Source: Brachycybe producta (taxonomy: Eukaryota > Arthropoda > Diplopoda > Playtdesmida > Andrognathidae). From it: a DNA stretch of 64,000 bases. The DNA is taken from positions 2,852,302 through 2,916,301 of the forward strand of contig JAUPFP010000007.1 of the NCBI GenBank assembly GCA_036925085.1, written 5' to 3'. How positions within the stretch are numbered: position 1 is the first letter of the stretch; each line of letters starts with the position of its first letter. The notes under the pieces were generated by a model that was given only the letters and a program-made list of their open reading frames with translations, was not told the origin of the DNA and did no database searches. The position numbers and the translations under genes were made by a program. Of this stretch, positions 24,160 through 34,845 are shown piece after piece.

Positions 24160-24849
24160 TTAAGGATCATATGTCGATTTTTTTGTGTTGATATTTTCGG
24201 CTGTTTTTTGACAATGAGACGAGATAAGGCGAGACCTGAGTGAAAAATAAAAATAAAACCATTCACTAAGAATCCGTTGTACGTGTAAAGATTTATAAGA
24301 ATATTGTACTTTTATAATATTAAACTTGATTCTTTGGTCTTTATAAGCTGAAAACCACGTCAAAGAACTCCAGATTTGAACAACACCACTGTTATTCACG
24401 TTTAAAAAATTAAAATCAATTATTTTATTCCGTTAAATTGATTGTAAAACTCTTGAACCTGCTCGGAACTTTGATAATCCCTTCTCCATTTCCTGCATTA
24501 TACATCAGTACGTCCACGTGAATAACTGCGCCCAACTTTATAAATATTATACACCAATAAGAGTACAGAATAATTATAGAAGCAATTTCCACACTTACGT
24601 CGCCGAATAATTCCTTTGAAGCTTGTTTAATAATCTGCTGAAAACTACTTAAAGTAATATTTAGAGTGATATCGTTTTCGCCTTTTCTGCAAAGATATAA
24701 ATAACCAATATAAATTAATATGTTATAAAGTGAATCAATGATGCAATACATCGTTTAAATAAAACTTGCACGTTAATTTCCATATAGAAATGTGATGGCC
24801 TCTGCTTGCTGACCACAACTTCGCCGAGAAACAACTGTTCATCTTTCAT
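24160..24849 (-). CDS. RPP14: Ribonuclease P/MRP subunit RPP14
   Basis: RPP14 is a small protein subunit of RNase P, which trims tRNA 5' ends. Exon 1 reads MKDEQLFLGEVVV, then RPSHFYMEINV, matching vertebrate YERVVYKNPSEYHYMKV. The next exon gives SSFQQIIKQASKELFGD (vertebrate AAQFKQLLISAVKDLFGE), then LGAVIHVDVLMYN and GIIKVPS, which splices to SGVVQIWSSLTWFSAYKDQ, very close to SSGLVKLWSSLTLLGSYKG. Phases agree throughout. The exon 1 donor fits only as GCAAGT, a GC-AG intron. The C-terminal tail after NIIKV is longer than usual and not conserved. Confidence 0.85.
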
Positions 24850-25093
24850 TTTCTTGCAGAGTTATTTGCTACAAAGACTACAAAAAAGAAAAGCACATGG
24901 TCAAAATGTCATTTACGCGGGGAGAATAACAGCGTACCACGTGGCTCGCCGAACCAACCATATAGTCACGTGTGGTTTTACCCGCGGTTTGCTTACTCAA
25001 GTCTCGCCGCACATTCCTTTTCCCATCGATTTATTTAGCAGAATTCAACTAGGTTAGAATTCTAACCTTTTTGATTTCTACTCATGTGACGTC

Positions 25094-25300
25094 ACAGGCA
25101 TTTAGAAATCGGGACGAACACAAGTTGGCTCCGCCCTTTTTATGGCAAACGCAACTTTTAATTGGTTGGTTATGTAGTCTGACGTCACATTCTCCGCCTT
25201 TTTTAACGTCGAATCCCACAACAAACCAATTAGAAGTTACCGGTCGTCATAAAAAGGGCGGAGCCAACTTGTGTTCGTCCCGATTTCTAAATGCCCCGTA
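25094..25300. mobile_element. Palindromic MITE, CRE/CCAAT/GC-box family, with target duplication
   Basis: ACAGGCATTTAGAAATCGGG at the left end and the complement at the right, flanked by GTGACGTC on both sides (25086-25093 and 25301-25308). It lies between the divergent RPP14 and HIT-like genes, 245 bp upstream of the RPP14 start. Confidence 0.9.
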
Positions 25301-25475
25301 GTGACGTCAGACCGTTGAATAAATCAATAAATGTTGGAATGAGAGGTTTGATTTCATCTGAGAATTTTTTTTTCTCTCCATGTTGTGTCCTTTAGTCGTA
25401 GAAACTGTGTTTTTATATTAACACAAAATGGTGGCTTGAGATTTATTTAACAGTTTTTATTTGTTTTGATTTACA

Positions 25476-25522
25476 ACTTCCGGGTCGTCAGTATACCGGA
25501 AGTTAGTGTTTTTTTCGGAAGT
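25476..25522. promoter_or_regulatory. Cluster of ETS/GABP-like sites
   Basis: ACTTCCGG (25476-25483), ACCGGAAGT (25495-25503) and CGGAAGT (25516-25522) within 47 bp, about 350 bp upstream of the HIT-like start. ETS factors bind CCGGAAGT at many housekeeping promoters. Function inferred. Confidence 0.5.
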
Positions 25523-25872
25523 TTTTTCTGGTTGTTGCGTCAACTTTCTTGTATTGTGTCGTGTTTCTATTCTTGTTTGTACAGTGGCTTATAGAGACAA
25601 TTGGTTGGACCTTATTTTAGTATATAATAAATAATAATAAGGTGGAAAAAGTCGGACATCTGTTAACAATTGAAATGTTGCAAAGATGAATGCAAAGGGC
25701 GGGTTGGTCGTCTTCACTCGTCATGTTTCATCTAATTTTGAGGCAGTGTTTTTACTCTTGGTTTTTACTTTCTTTCTCAGTCGTAATGGGTATTTTAATC
25801 GTTTTTTTTTTTCTATTCTATGTCGTTTTCAGGTTTTTAAGATGGATTTACGCTAAATTTGTCATCACAACA

Positions 25873-28662
25873 ATGTTAGTAAACAAACAGAGAATTGCCT
25901 TTTTCACCGTCAGCTTTCTGACAGTTGCCGTTTTGATATTTGCGCTCAATAAACTCGTTCCTTTGCAAGTCAGCTACAAGAACGAAGGGTTTTTCACATT
26001 CTGGAACGATTACGAACCACATCCTCCTTATACTCAGGTTTCGTTGTTAAATATCGGCTTATTTTGTACTCGTAGAAACGTTTTTTTTTATTTCTTATCG
26101 TTTAGGAATGGTATAATCAGAAGTGTTTCGGTGGTGCAAGGCAAGAGAAGATCGAACACATAGGAAAAAGTTTGAAAATATGGAGTTTGTCGAAGAACCT
26201 ACATTGCCAGTCTGTTCTCCTCGTTTCTAACGTCTTTTTTCTTATCATTTCTAATATTTTTCTTTTGATATAGATCGGTTTATGTCAAGTTTTGCGATAT
26301 TTTCAAAGTGGAACATCGTCACGGTCAAGTTAGGCTTCCGAAAGAATTTGTCGGCAAAGTTGTCGATTGGTTCGGTGGTGACAAAAATGCCGAATCGATG
26401 GTTAAAGATCAGGTCTACATAAATCGCAAATTATAAAAATATTGCATTTGTTTAACTGTTTGTTGGCTGTTTTTTTTTAGACTGTGATTCACATTTCAAA
26501 CGTTTACGTTCATCAGCAGACGATCGTGACACCATTACGAGCAAAAAGACCTATGAGAAAGGCGGCTCAGGATCCTTTAGAGTAGTATGTCGTCTGATTG
26601 CCTTTCTAAAGAGTCATTTCAAGTGTTTGAGGATCAATGTTTTTTTCCAGCGTCATGTCGCTTGCAAATGCAACAAGGAAAAGTTGCGACTTCTGCAATT
26701 TTAGAAAGTTAGTGTTGTTTGATGTTGTTTTTATCTTGTAATCGATTATCAATGGTTGATTTTTGTTTTGTTTTGTTTTATCGAAAAGGAACTCTGCAGA
26801 AGACATCTTCGGACGCCTCGAGTCCGAACACGCGTTCACGGCATCAAACACGTTCAAGATGGACAAATGGCACGGTCTGATCGTTCCGAAGGTTCATAAC
26901 TTTGTTAACTTAACGCTAGAAGTTTTTGTTGATTTGATGCAGCTTGGAAAACGATGGTACGAAATCAGTGAATTGGCGTTTTGAAGTCGATTTTTGTTCA
27001 ATTGCTGTTTCTCAACAGGATGGAAACGGTCCACGACATTGACAATGACGCGATCTTTCCAATCTTGGGTTGGGATAATACCGAACACGCTGGAGCGAGT
27101 CAGTTTCATCCACACCTACACGCTTTTATGGATTCTTCACACTATTATGGTACTCGGTGATGTTCTCGAAAGAGAAACGAATTATTCGATTTGGTTTTTT
27201 TTTTGTAGAAATCATGGAGAATTTTCGTTGGGGCGCACAACGTTATTCTAACGATCATCAAGGGAGTAATTATTTCACTGATATGACGCTCATACATCAC
27301 GTTCTCGGTTTGGCTGTAACCTATGGAAATGCAACAGCAATTGTTGAATTGGTGATTGCCTTTTTATTATTCATCTTCTAATCACGTGTAAATTGCAATC
27401 GATGTTACGCTTGGAATACACAGACCACTTTTTTAAATATTTTTTAATGCAAAATGAAGTTGAAGTTGTTTGAACTGTGTTTGTAATGTAGTTTCAAGGT
27501 ATTTTCTATGGAAAGACTCGAGATGTTGGGTTTTGTCGACAACCGACTTCATTTTGTAGTCGAAAAGTGGTCTATGTGGCAAGGGCCTTAGTGGCTTTGA
27601 CGATAACTGAAACTAATGCTAATTCTACTAGTAATGGGGTAAAAGATTCGATAAGATTGACATTTTTGACCTGAAAGTGGACAAACTTGCATCTGAACTT
27701 AATTCAAACGCTAAGAATGCTTTTGTTTTATCATTTTTAAGACCGAACGAGGTGATTGTGAATTCGTGATCATGAGTCCAGATGCAAATGATGACCTTTA
27801 CACGTTATTTTTCTTCACAATAAGAAGTATTTCACATGTTTTTTACTGATACTATAAATAAGAGTAAAAGTGTGAAAATTCAGTCTGCTCGAGGATTAAG
27901 AGGGAAAGATCACACACGCTGAAAAACTACCAGAAAATAGTAGAAATAAAAAAATTCTGGTTTCCTTTTCACTCAAAGAAGTAAGTGCTTTACAAAGTGA
28001 AATTCAGTGGGATTTTTTTTTCAGTGTGTGTGATTGTTCCACAAAAGGGTCTTTTAATTCCAGATTTTGTAGATTTTCAGGTAGTAATTTTAAAATTAAA
28101 ATTTAAGGAGGAATTAATAAGAAAAGAATATGTAAATTTTGCTCGTTTATTCATAAAAATACACTAAATAATTGACAGATTTTAAAAAGGGAGCAAAAGT
28201 ACCAAAAAAATCGCGATTTTTCGGACTTTTACTGTATTTGAAACTCTTTTAATATTTTTGTTCGTTTACGATTTGTGTAGCTATCATGGACGATTTGAAA
28301 ATCTTCAGCTTCAGTATGGTGATGGTGTTACCTATAATGGTACAAATTTCATTAAAGTGGATTTACAATCAAGAAAACTTAATCTTTTATGTTTCATGTT
28401 AGGGCAATGTGAAACAGCCGGCCAACATGCCAGCATTCATCCGTGTAACGACAAGAGGCGAAGTCAATAACGTTTACACGGACATCAGTGGCTTCGATCT
28501 GTTTTTGGTTAGTATTTTTTTAGTTCGCTTTGAAAATCGTATAATTATGACCTAAACTTTTTTTTTTATTTCTTCTAGACACACAACACCGTACGAGATC
28601 CTTACATTTTGATCGATAAGTTACGAAACGTCATCTCCGCTTACGAGGAGGATCTTTCGTGA
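25873..28662 (+). CDS. Membrane-anchored HIT/GALT-like protein
   Basis: The ATG at 25873 opens MLVNKQRIAFF and a hydrophobic anchor (TVSFLTVAVLIFALNKLV), suggesting a type II membrane or secreted protein. Exons continue with EWYNQKCFGGARQEK, VYVKFCDIFKVEHRHGQVRL, VIHISNVYVHQQTIVTPL, CDFCNF, AEDIFGRLESEHAFTASNTF, KWHGLIVPK, LMQLGKRW, IFPILGWDNTEHAGASQ and FHPHLHAFMD. The HxHxH triad and CxxC pair resemble the HIT/galactose-1-phosphate uridylyltransferase superfamily of nucleotide transferases and hydrolases. After IMENFRWGAQRYS and LIHHVLGLAVTYGNATAI come exons at 27742-27826, 28281-28339, about 28403-28509 and the last, ending AYEEDLS. All phases fit. Several N-X-S/T sites would suit a luminal domain. 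I know no named animal protein with exactly this form. The start could lie in an earlier exon. Confidence 0.78.
27417..27580. repeat. Imperfect palindrome in an intron of the HIT-like gene
   Basis: Left arm has AGACCACTTTT and GCAAAATGAAGTTG; right arm has the complements CATTTTGTAGTCG and AAAAGTGGTCT. Probably a decayed short DNA transposon. Confidence 0.5.
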
Positions 28663-28820
28663 CCCTCGTAACGTTTAACCGAGACTCGAAACGCACCCAA
28701 AGGTAACTTTTCGAGAACTCTGGTTTCAAGATACGAAAGATGCAAGCTACGTTTTGCAGTGAACGTGTTCTTTATTTATGTTTTAAGTTGGATCTGGAGA
28801 CAGATTTTTATTTAATGAAA

Positions 28821-31800
28821 TCATTTCTTTTTTCCTTTCGCTTTTTTCTTTTTACTCTTTTCGTCAACTTTCGCTTGTTCTTTTTTCTTTGTTCGAGCCG
28901 ATCTTTTCTCTTCGGGTTCCAACGATGCTATCTTTTTACGTACGATGGGTGTGCGTAAATACCAATTCTAGATGAGAACGGGCAGTTTAAAAGCCTTGTC
29001 TTCTTTAATTTTTAAACGTTTTGTGCTCACCTGAATCGCTAGTTCCTCTTCCTTAAAAACAGGTGTGAATTTAGCAAGTGTTGTTAAAAATTCTCCAACT
29101 TGTAATACTCTGCGTTTTTGCAGTGCAACACGATGCGGTGTTAAGACCTGCAGAAAAATCATAGAAAACCCATGTTACTTTTCTAAGTTGAAATTACTTT
29201 TTTTTAACCTGTAAAAATGACAAAACCTGTGAAATAGCTAATGCAATGCTTCCAGAACTGTATCCATCGGATACTTTAGTCAAAGTGCTGATGTCTACAC
29301 CGTTTCTAATGTGTCCACCTTTGTTTTGTATAAGTTTTTGCCAGAGAGCTGTTTGATTAAATTACGATCGAAGTGATTTTTTTGTTATTAATAGCCTAGA
29401 CACTCCAGAGTTACACGTGCCAATGAAAACGTGGTCAATTTTGCGGTTCCGAAATTACTCAAATGGCTCTGGCAGCCAAACCGCAATTAGGAAAGTCATG
29501 AAATACCTTAATACCTGAAGAATATATTAAGGAATATATGTATACACCATTTTTCTTAAAGCTCAATAGTGTTTCTCAAGAATTGAAAGTTCGGAAGAAC
29601 TGAAAGTTAGTAAAAGGGACCTTTTTGAGGTCAGTGAACATGGGTCAAAACAAAGTTTAAAGAGTAAGAGAGATTTGTTGTTTTATAATGCTAAATTTCA
29701 CTTTACATTGCGCCGATGGCATCAGGTAGCACGCGTACACGCTGGAGTGTCTAGGCTGTTAACCTAAGGTCTACTTGAGGCCCTAGGTTTTTTTTTTGTG
29801 TGTGATACAAAAGTTGTCACCATATCGTGAAGCATGGTCCGGCTTCGAAATGCAAACGATTTTACTAAACATTCCACCCAATCCTTTTATGTCGCTCTCT
29901 GCCGGACACTGGCACGTGCCGATAAGGAAGATGCGATCTTCGATCGAAATAACTTTCATCAGTTTCTGAAGCCCCTTCTTGATTCGTTTTGGATCTGTCT
30001 GAAATTACAATTAACAATTGTATTTTCATATTTTTCTTCACAAAACTAATCATTAGCTTATCGAAATAGGAGAAAAAACGTGCTGCACCTTGTCGGTTTT
30101 GGGGATTTTCTTCATAAACATTTTATCAACATCATCAATGAGAATCACCGTCGGTTGCAGCAAACGACCAACCTTAATAAGATACTGAATCGTAAACTAG
30201 GAAAATGTTTCGCAATGTTTTATTGATTACACCTTGCTCACAAGATGTAGCAACATTTTAAGGCCTTCGCGGCCAGGATATTTTCCAACTAAATTCGTAG
30301 CCGTTAGATCAAATAGTGTGGCTCCGACTTCGGAACATACTGCATTAACGAGCATAGTTTTTCCAGACCTCGGAGGTCCGACGATGAGTACGGATTTTAC
30401 TGTTGGAACTCTCTGACGAATTTCTTTACAGCCTAAAGGGAAATTCAGTAACTTATTATTTTTTTCTCACTTAATTATTTGCTTACCTAATGGTAAAATG
30501 CAATATTCGGTTATAAATCGTCTGATGTCTGCTTGTGAAAACTTTGTCCCAATGAATTCTTTCTTTTTTTCTGGATTCAGCGGCAAATAATTTGGTTCTC
30601 CCAAATAGCTCTTGAGTGGAATGTGGGGATATTTTTTTACTATTCCTTCTTTAACGAGTTCTTCATATAACATTTCCAGTGTCCTTTTAAACAATTTAGC
30701 AAAAAAATCAATGCGGTAAAAAAGGTGGGGGATAGTTATTAGAATATAACCGATGTGGAGTCAAATCCTTTTCCTTGCGTTTCTTTTTGGCAGTTTTCTG
30801 CTTTTTCTTCTTCGTTTTCTTTTGCTCTTTTCGAAGTGCTGCTCGTAGTTTTTTCCCTTTTTTGCCTTTATCTCGTAGCAGAGCCTAATTAAAGTGCATA
30901 CGAGTGTAAAATGTGTTAAAATATATGACAGTTAAAAAATCAGTATTATGTTCTTATAATCGAGATATTTGATGTAACTTGCTCTTTGATTACAAATTTT
31001 TACACGTAGTAAATAATTTATTAAATTAGGAAATGTACTTCGAGAATATAAATCTTAAATTTTTGTGTAAGTTTCTTATTGTAAAAATTAGTTTTTTGAT
31101 GAAAATTTTCGACTAAATGGTGTATGAAAACAAATTATAAATATTGTCAATTATTTATATTCAATCAAGTTTAATAACTTTTATAAAAAAAAAATCTTTA
31201 TAACTTCTTCATTTATTAAATTATGAATTGAATTTTAAGTAAATGTGTTGTTTGGACTTACAATTTTAAATCTTTCCAGTTCTTGACGCATCAACACATC
31301 GACCTGAAGCCGCAATTCTTTTGTCACTTCGTTACGTTTCTCTTTTTCGACGATTGTTTCATCGTGAATTTCTTCTTGTTTATTGATAGTTCTTTCTTCC
31401 CAGATATCTTTTAAAAAACAGTTCATAATTAATTTAACCAATCGGCATTGAATGTGTTTCTAATTTGTATGCAATACTTTTGTATTCAGCATTAGCTGCC
31501 ACCATGTCCGGCAAAAGAGCAGACTGTGGAGGTCGGCCACTTGATCCCGTACTACCTGCCGAATGTTTGGAACCGGACGAAAGACGGCCAACGGAACCTT
31601 TCGATGTGGCTTTACTTAATTTTTTTGATTTAGTTTTCTATTTACAGGGGACAAATAATTACGATTTGATTTTTAAGACTCAAAATTGACAAGAGAGAAA
31701 TGTTTGACCTGTTTTGGTTCTTCGTAAGCTTCAGATCCTTTAGCCAAAATAGCTTCGTAACCACCTTGATCTACAGTTGGATAATCCGGAAGTTTTCCAG

Positions 31801-33861
31801 TTCGCTCTCTATGAAAAGTATGAAGTTCATTAATTTATTTATTTCAGGACAATTTAACAGTTTAGTTATTTATTTCGTTACTTGTAGGTGAAAAACCAAC
31901 TTCTTATGTCCTTCCGCATCGTCTCCATAATATCAAAACCTTCCTTTCTTAGAATTTCTTGCTTAACATTTACCAAAGCCTCTTCATATAGTTTTTCTTG
32001 TACGTGTTGACGTTCACGTCGTAGATTCTCGATGGTTTCTATGCGCATATTCAACTGTTTGTTTTTTTCTATCGATTTCCGATCAGGAATCTCGATAACG
32101 ATTTGAAGGTACATAAAATTCAGAGAAAAATTAATTTTTTTTATTATTATTTTTCTTTTGTTAGTTTTATATTCTACCATTCCAAGAAATATCATTTCTT
32201 CTTCTCTTTCTTTTTGAATTTTCTTCCATGTTGTATAACCTTTCCAGATCTGAAATAACAAAAGATATAATAACCAGCTTAAAATAAAGCTAAACATAAT
32301 GCAAAATTTTCTGTAGTGAGTCTATAGACATTTTTTAAAGTGTTAACTTTGTTTAAGCTTTTGCTTTGTCTTAAGTGACATTTTAAAATATGGTCGTCTT
32401 TTTTTTTAATTTTTAAGAAATTGGCAATCACTTGTTGTATTTTAAGTGCAGCATTGTGCGGATCGATTGTCGTTTGTTGTTGTTCTTCGTGTTTCCGTTG
32501 TTGCACGATTTGTAATTCTGAAGTCGTCTCTTTCGGATTTCGTAAACCTCCACTTCCTTTCGTCTTTTCTTTCTGATGTTGCTCGTAAATCTCTTTCATG
32601 AAATGGGCTCTCAATTTTCCCTGTCTCGCTCTTTCCATCTTTTGTATTAAACACACGGCTTCTTCGACACTCGATACAACATCGTCATCCGATTTCTATT
32701 TTTTGTTACAAAAATTAATTTATTTCGAAATAGACAATCAAAGAGTATACGAGACCGACCTCTCTTAAGCCATATTTCACTAATAATGTGTCCATCGTAT
32801 CGTTTCTAGACTTGAGTTCTTCGATACAATCCTGTGTGAAATATTTTGGAATTGGAATTTCTAAGGCATCCTTTCAAAAGAGATAAAAAGAAACTTATTT
32901 TGAAGAAATAATAATTTTCTTTATTGTTGTTACGTGTGTTAAGTTCATTTCCGTTAGAACAGCATCGAAACACAGAATCTCGCTGATTTCCAGCGTAACT
33001 ATTTCGTTCTTGAGTTCTAAAATACGACCCACTGTTAAATCCAACAGTTTCCGAACTAAAAGCCTTTTTTGTGGCTGAATCATCTGATCGTAACACCGAT
33101 CCAATTTACTCATGATATCAATGTACTGAATATACATTTGGGAAATGTAATGAAAACTCTTTCTTCGTACCTATTATATATTTATTTAAAAAAAAAAGTA
33201 ATTATAATTTTATTCATCATTTAATTATAATTACTTACCCTTTCAGTTTTAAGTGTCTTTTCTTGCGGAAGTTCTTTCTCAATAACTTCATTTAAATTCG
33301 TCTGAGCTTGAACCCAAAGTTTATTGTAATATCTAGGTAATAAAATTATTTATTTAATATTATTTTTTGATTAATTATTAAAAAATAACTTAATATTTTT
33401 GTTAAAAAAATAATTTTGTGATAAATTAATTATTGAACAATTTTAATAGTTGTTAAAAAAATATAATTGTTAAAAAAAATTGTAACAAATTAAAAAAATG
33501 TAATTTTTACGATTATTAATAAATAATAATTGTTAAAAAATATTTTGCATTTAATAATAGTCATTTTATGATTTATTATTAAAACTATCTTAATATTTCT
33601 TAAAAAAATAAGTGTATGATAAATTATCTATATTTAAAAATAATTTAGTAATTTTTAAAATGATTTTAAGATTACAAATTAAAAACAATAATTGTTAAAA
33701 ATATTTATATTACGTTTAATTATTATAAATAATTATTTTTAATGATTGATTAGTAAAAAAAATATTAATTAAATATAAAGTACTATTAAAAATAATTATT
33801 TATACGATCTTGTTATTAAATTATATAATTATTATAAAATAACTAATTACTTTGTCGACAT
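28821..33861 (-). CDS. IQCA1: IQ and AAA domain protein IQCA1 (DRC11)
   Basis: IQCA1 is the DRC11 subunit of the nexin-dynein regulatory complex of motile cilia. Exon 1 is four residues (MSTK, from 33861) spliced to YYNKLWVQAQTNLNEV. Next come YIDIMSKLDRCYDQM, PQKRLLVRKLLDL, and IQ motifs AVCLIQKMERARQGKL and AALKIQQVIANFLK. A lysine-rich linker lies at 30760-30885. The AAA module has Walker A LIVGPPRSGKTMLVNAV (about 30330-30390), Walker B PTVILIDDVDKMF (about 30115-30165) and sensor-side exons KVSDGYSSGSIALAIS, LTPHRVALQKRRVLQVGEF and WYLRTPIVRKK. The tail is basic and lysine-rich. The large first intron (33345-33850) is nearly pure AT. Another intron (29355-29810) carries a TTAA element. 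The 34 bp around 31500-31630 encode a serine/glycine-rich linker. Confidence 0.92.
29388..29762. mobile_element. TTAA-flanked short element in an IQCA1 intron
   Basis: Ends TTAA-TAGCCTAGACACTCCAG and CTGGAGTGTCTAGGCTG-TTAA. The inverted repeats and TTAA duplication suit a piggyBac-type non-autonomous element of 375 bp including the target copies. Confidence 0.82.
33345..33850. other. Very AT-rich first intron of IQCA1
   Basis: About 500 bp built from ATAATTATTTTTAA-like words with almost no G or C. No repeat unit is exact. It lies between the four-residue first exon and exon 2. Confidence 0.7.
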
Positions 33862-33937
33862 TTGTTTCTTCTTAACTAGTAATTTGTATTACAAAAAGTA
33901 CATGAAAAGCCGGACAGATAAAATTGAAAAGGACGCT

Positions 33938-33995
33938 GTTGTTATGGAAACAGCGTCCTAACGCGTTGCTATGGCAATACCGTCACCATGGTAAC
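33938..33995. promoter_or_regulatory. Three RFX X-box-like motifs upstream of IQCA1
   Basis: GTTGTTATGGAAAC (33938-33951), GTTGCTATGGCAAT (33965-33978) and GTCACCATGGTAAC (33982-33995). The last matches the X-box GTNRCC-N2-RGYAAC exactly. They lie 77-135 bp upstream of the IQCA1 start codon. RFX factors drive ciliary genes through such sites in animals, so this fits a cilium gene promoter. The first motif sits between the perfect arms GGACGCTGTT and AACAGCGTCC. Confidence 0.78.
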
Positions 33996-34184
33996 GATCA
34001 TATTCCATTTTATAAAGCGTTGTATGTTATGTTATTATTAGTGTCCGCTATAATTTCATTGGCGCTGTAATCGATTAATATTGCGTTACGTTTTTTGTCT
34101 ACAATTCTTCTTATCTATTATTTGTTGTTGATTTGCTGTTTCGATTTATTTATCTGAACGCAACATTCGTCTATATATATCTAG

Positions 34185-34805
34185 GTGAGTTCCTTGTTTA
34201 ATTTACACAATCTTTTTACGATTGCATCTGTATTGAAACACTGATAAAAAGGGGATAATAGAGATTAATGATGTCACCTTTGAAACAGCAGAATTCTTGA
34301 GGTCGTGTCTATGACGTCATACCATATTATATGAATGTTACTTCACACTCCGTGTGACGTCATCGAGCATTGACTGAACGCTTTAAAATGACGTCATGCG
34401 GTGTTCTTATTGCGCTTACAAAAAAAACGAAGTGTTTATATTTTTCTTTTATGTCTTATAAAGTGCTTTAAAAGAGTTTTGTTTTTCTTTTGAAAAAAAA
34501 ACGACTGAATAAGTTGAGAAAAACCACATGACTTTGAGAACATTTGTGAGTCACAAGGTTTATACGAGAATATTCACGTAGAAAAACAAAATGACGTCAT
34601 TTGCATAGAATATTACATAGAGAGAGAGAAAGAGAGAGAGGATGAAAAAGGTCTTCGAATGAGACTGAGACAAGTATCCTTATTATATCACTTGTATAAT
34701 ATTATATTATGTGTCTGTCTGTTATTTGATATGTACACGAGTAGAGCTATTTTAAGCAAATTTCTAATATTTCCTCTTGTTTTATTTCTTCTCAGCAATC
34801 TAGTC
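34185..34805 (+). promoter_or_regulatory. Probable 5' UTR intron of BCAP31 with four TGACGTCA sites
   Basis: A donor-like CTAG|GTGAGT lies at about 34194 and an acceptor TTTCTTCTCAG at about 34795, so a 5' UTR intron is likely. Inside, TGACGTCA occurs exactly at 34312-34319, 34355-34362, 34389-34396 and 34592-34599. This is the full CRE/ATF palindrome. ATF/XBP1-type factors regulate many ER genes. Function inferred. Confidence 0.55.
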
Positions 34806-34845
34806 CTCTTTTTGGAATCAGTTCTGGTCAACTTGATCATTTAAA

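Noticed and set aside
25690-25872. Upstream 60-codon hydrophobic extension of the HIT-like protein
   Set aside because: The frame is open from 25690, but it reads through a poly-T tract and a likely acceptor (TTTTCAG at 25831). The signal-anchor starting at 25873 is a simpler start. It cannot be fully excluded.
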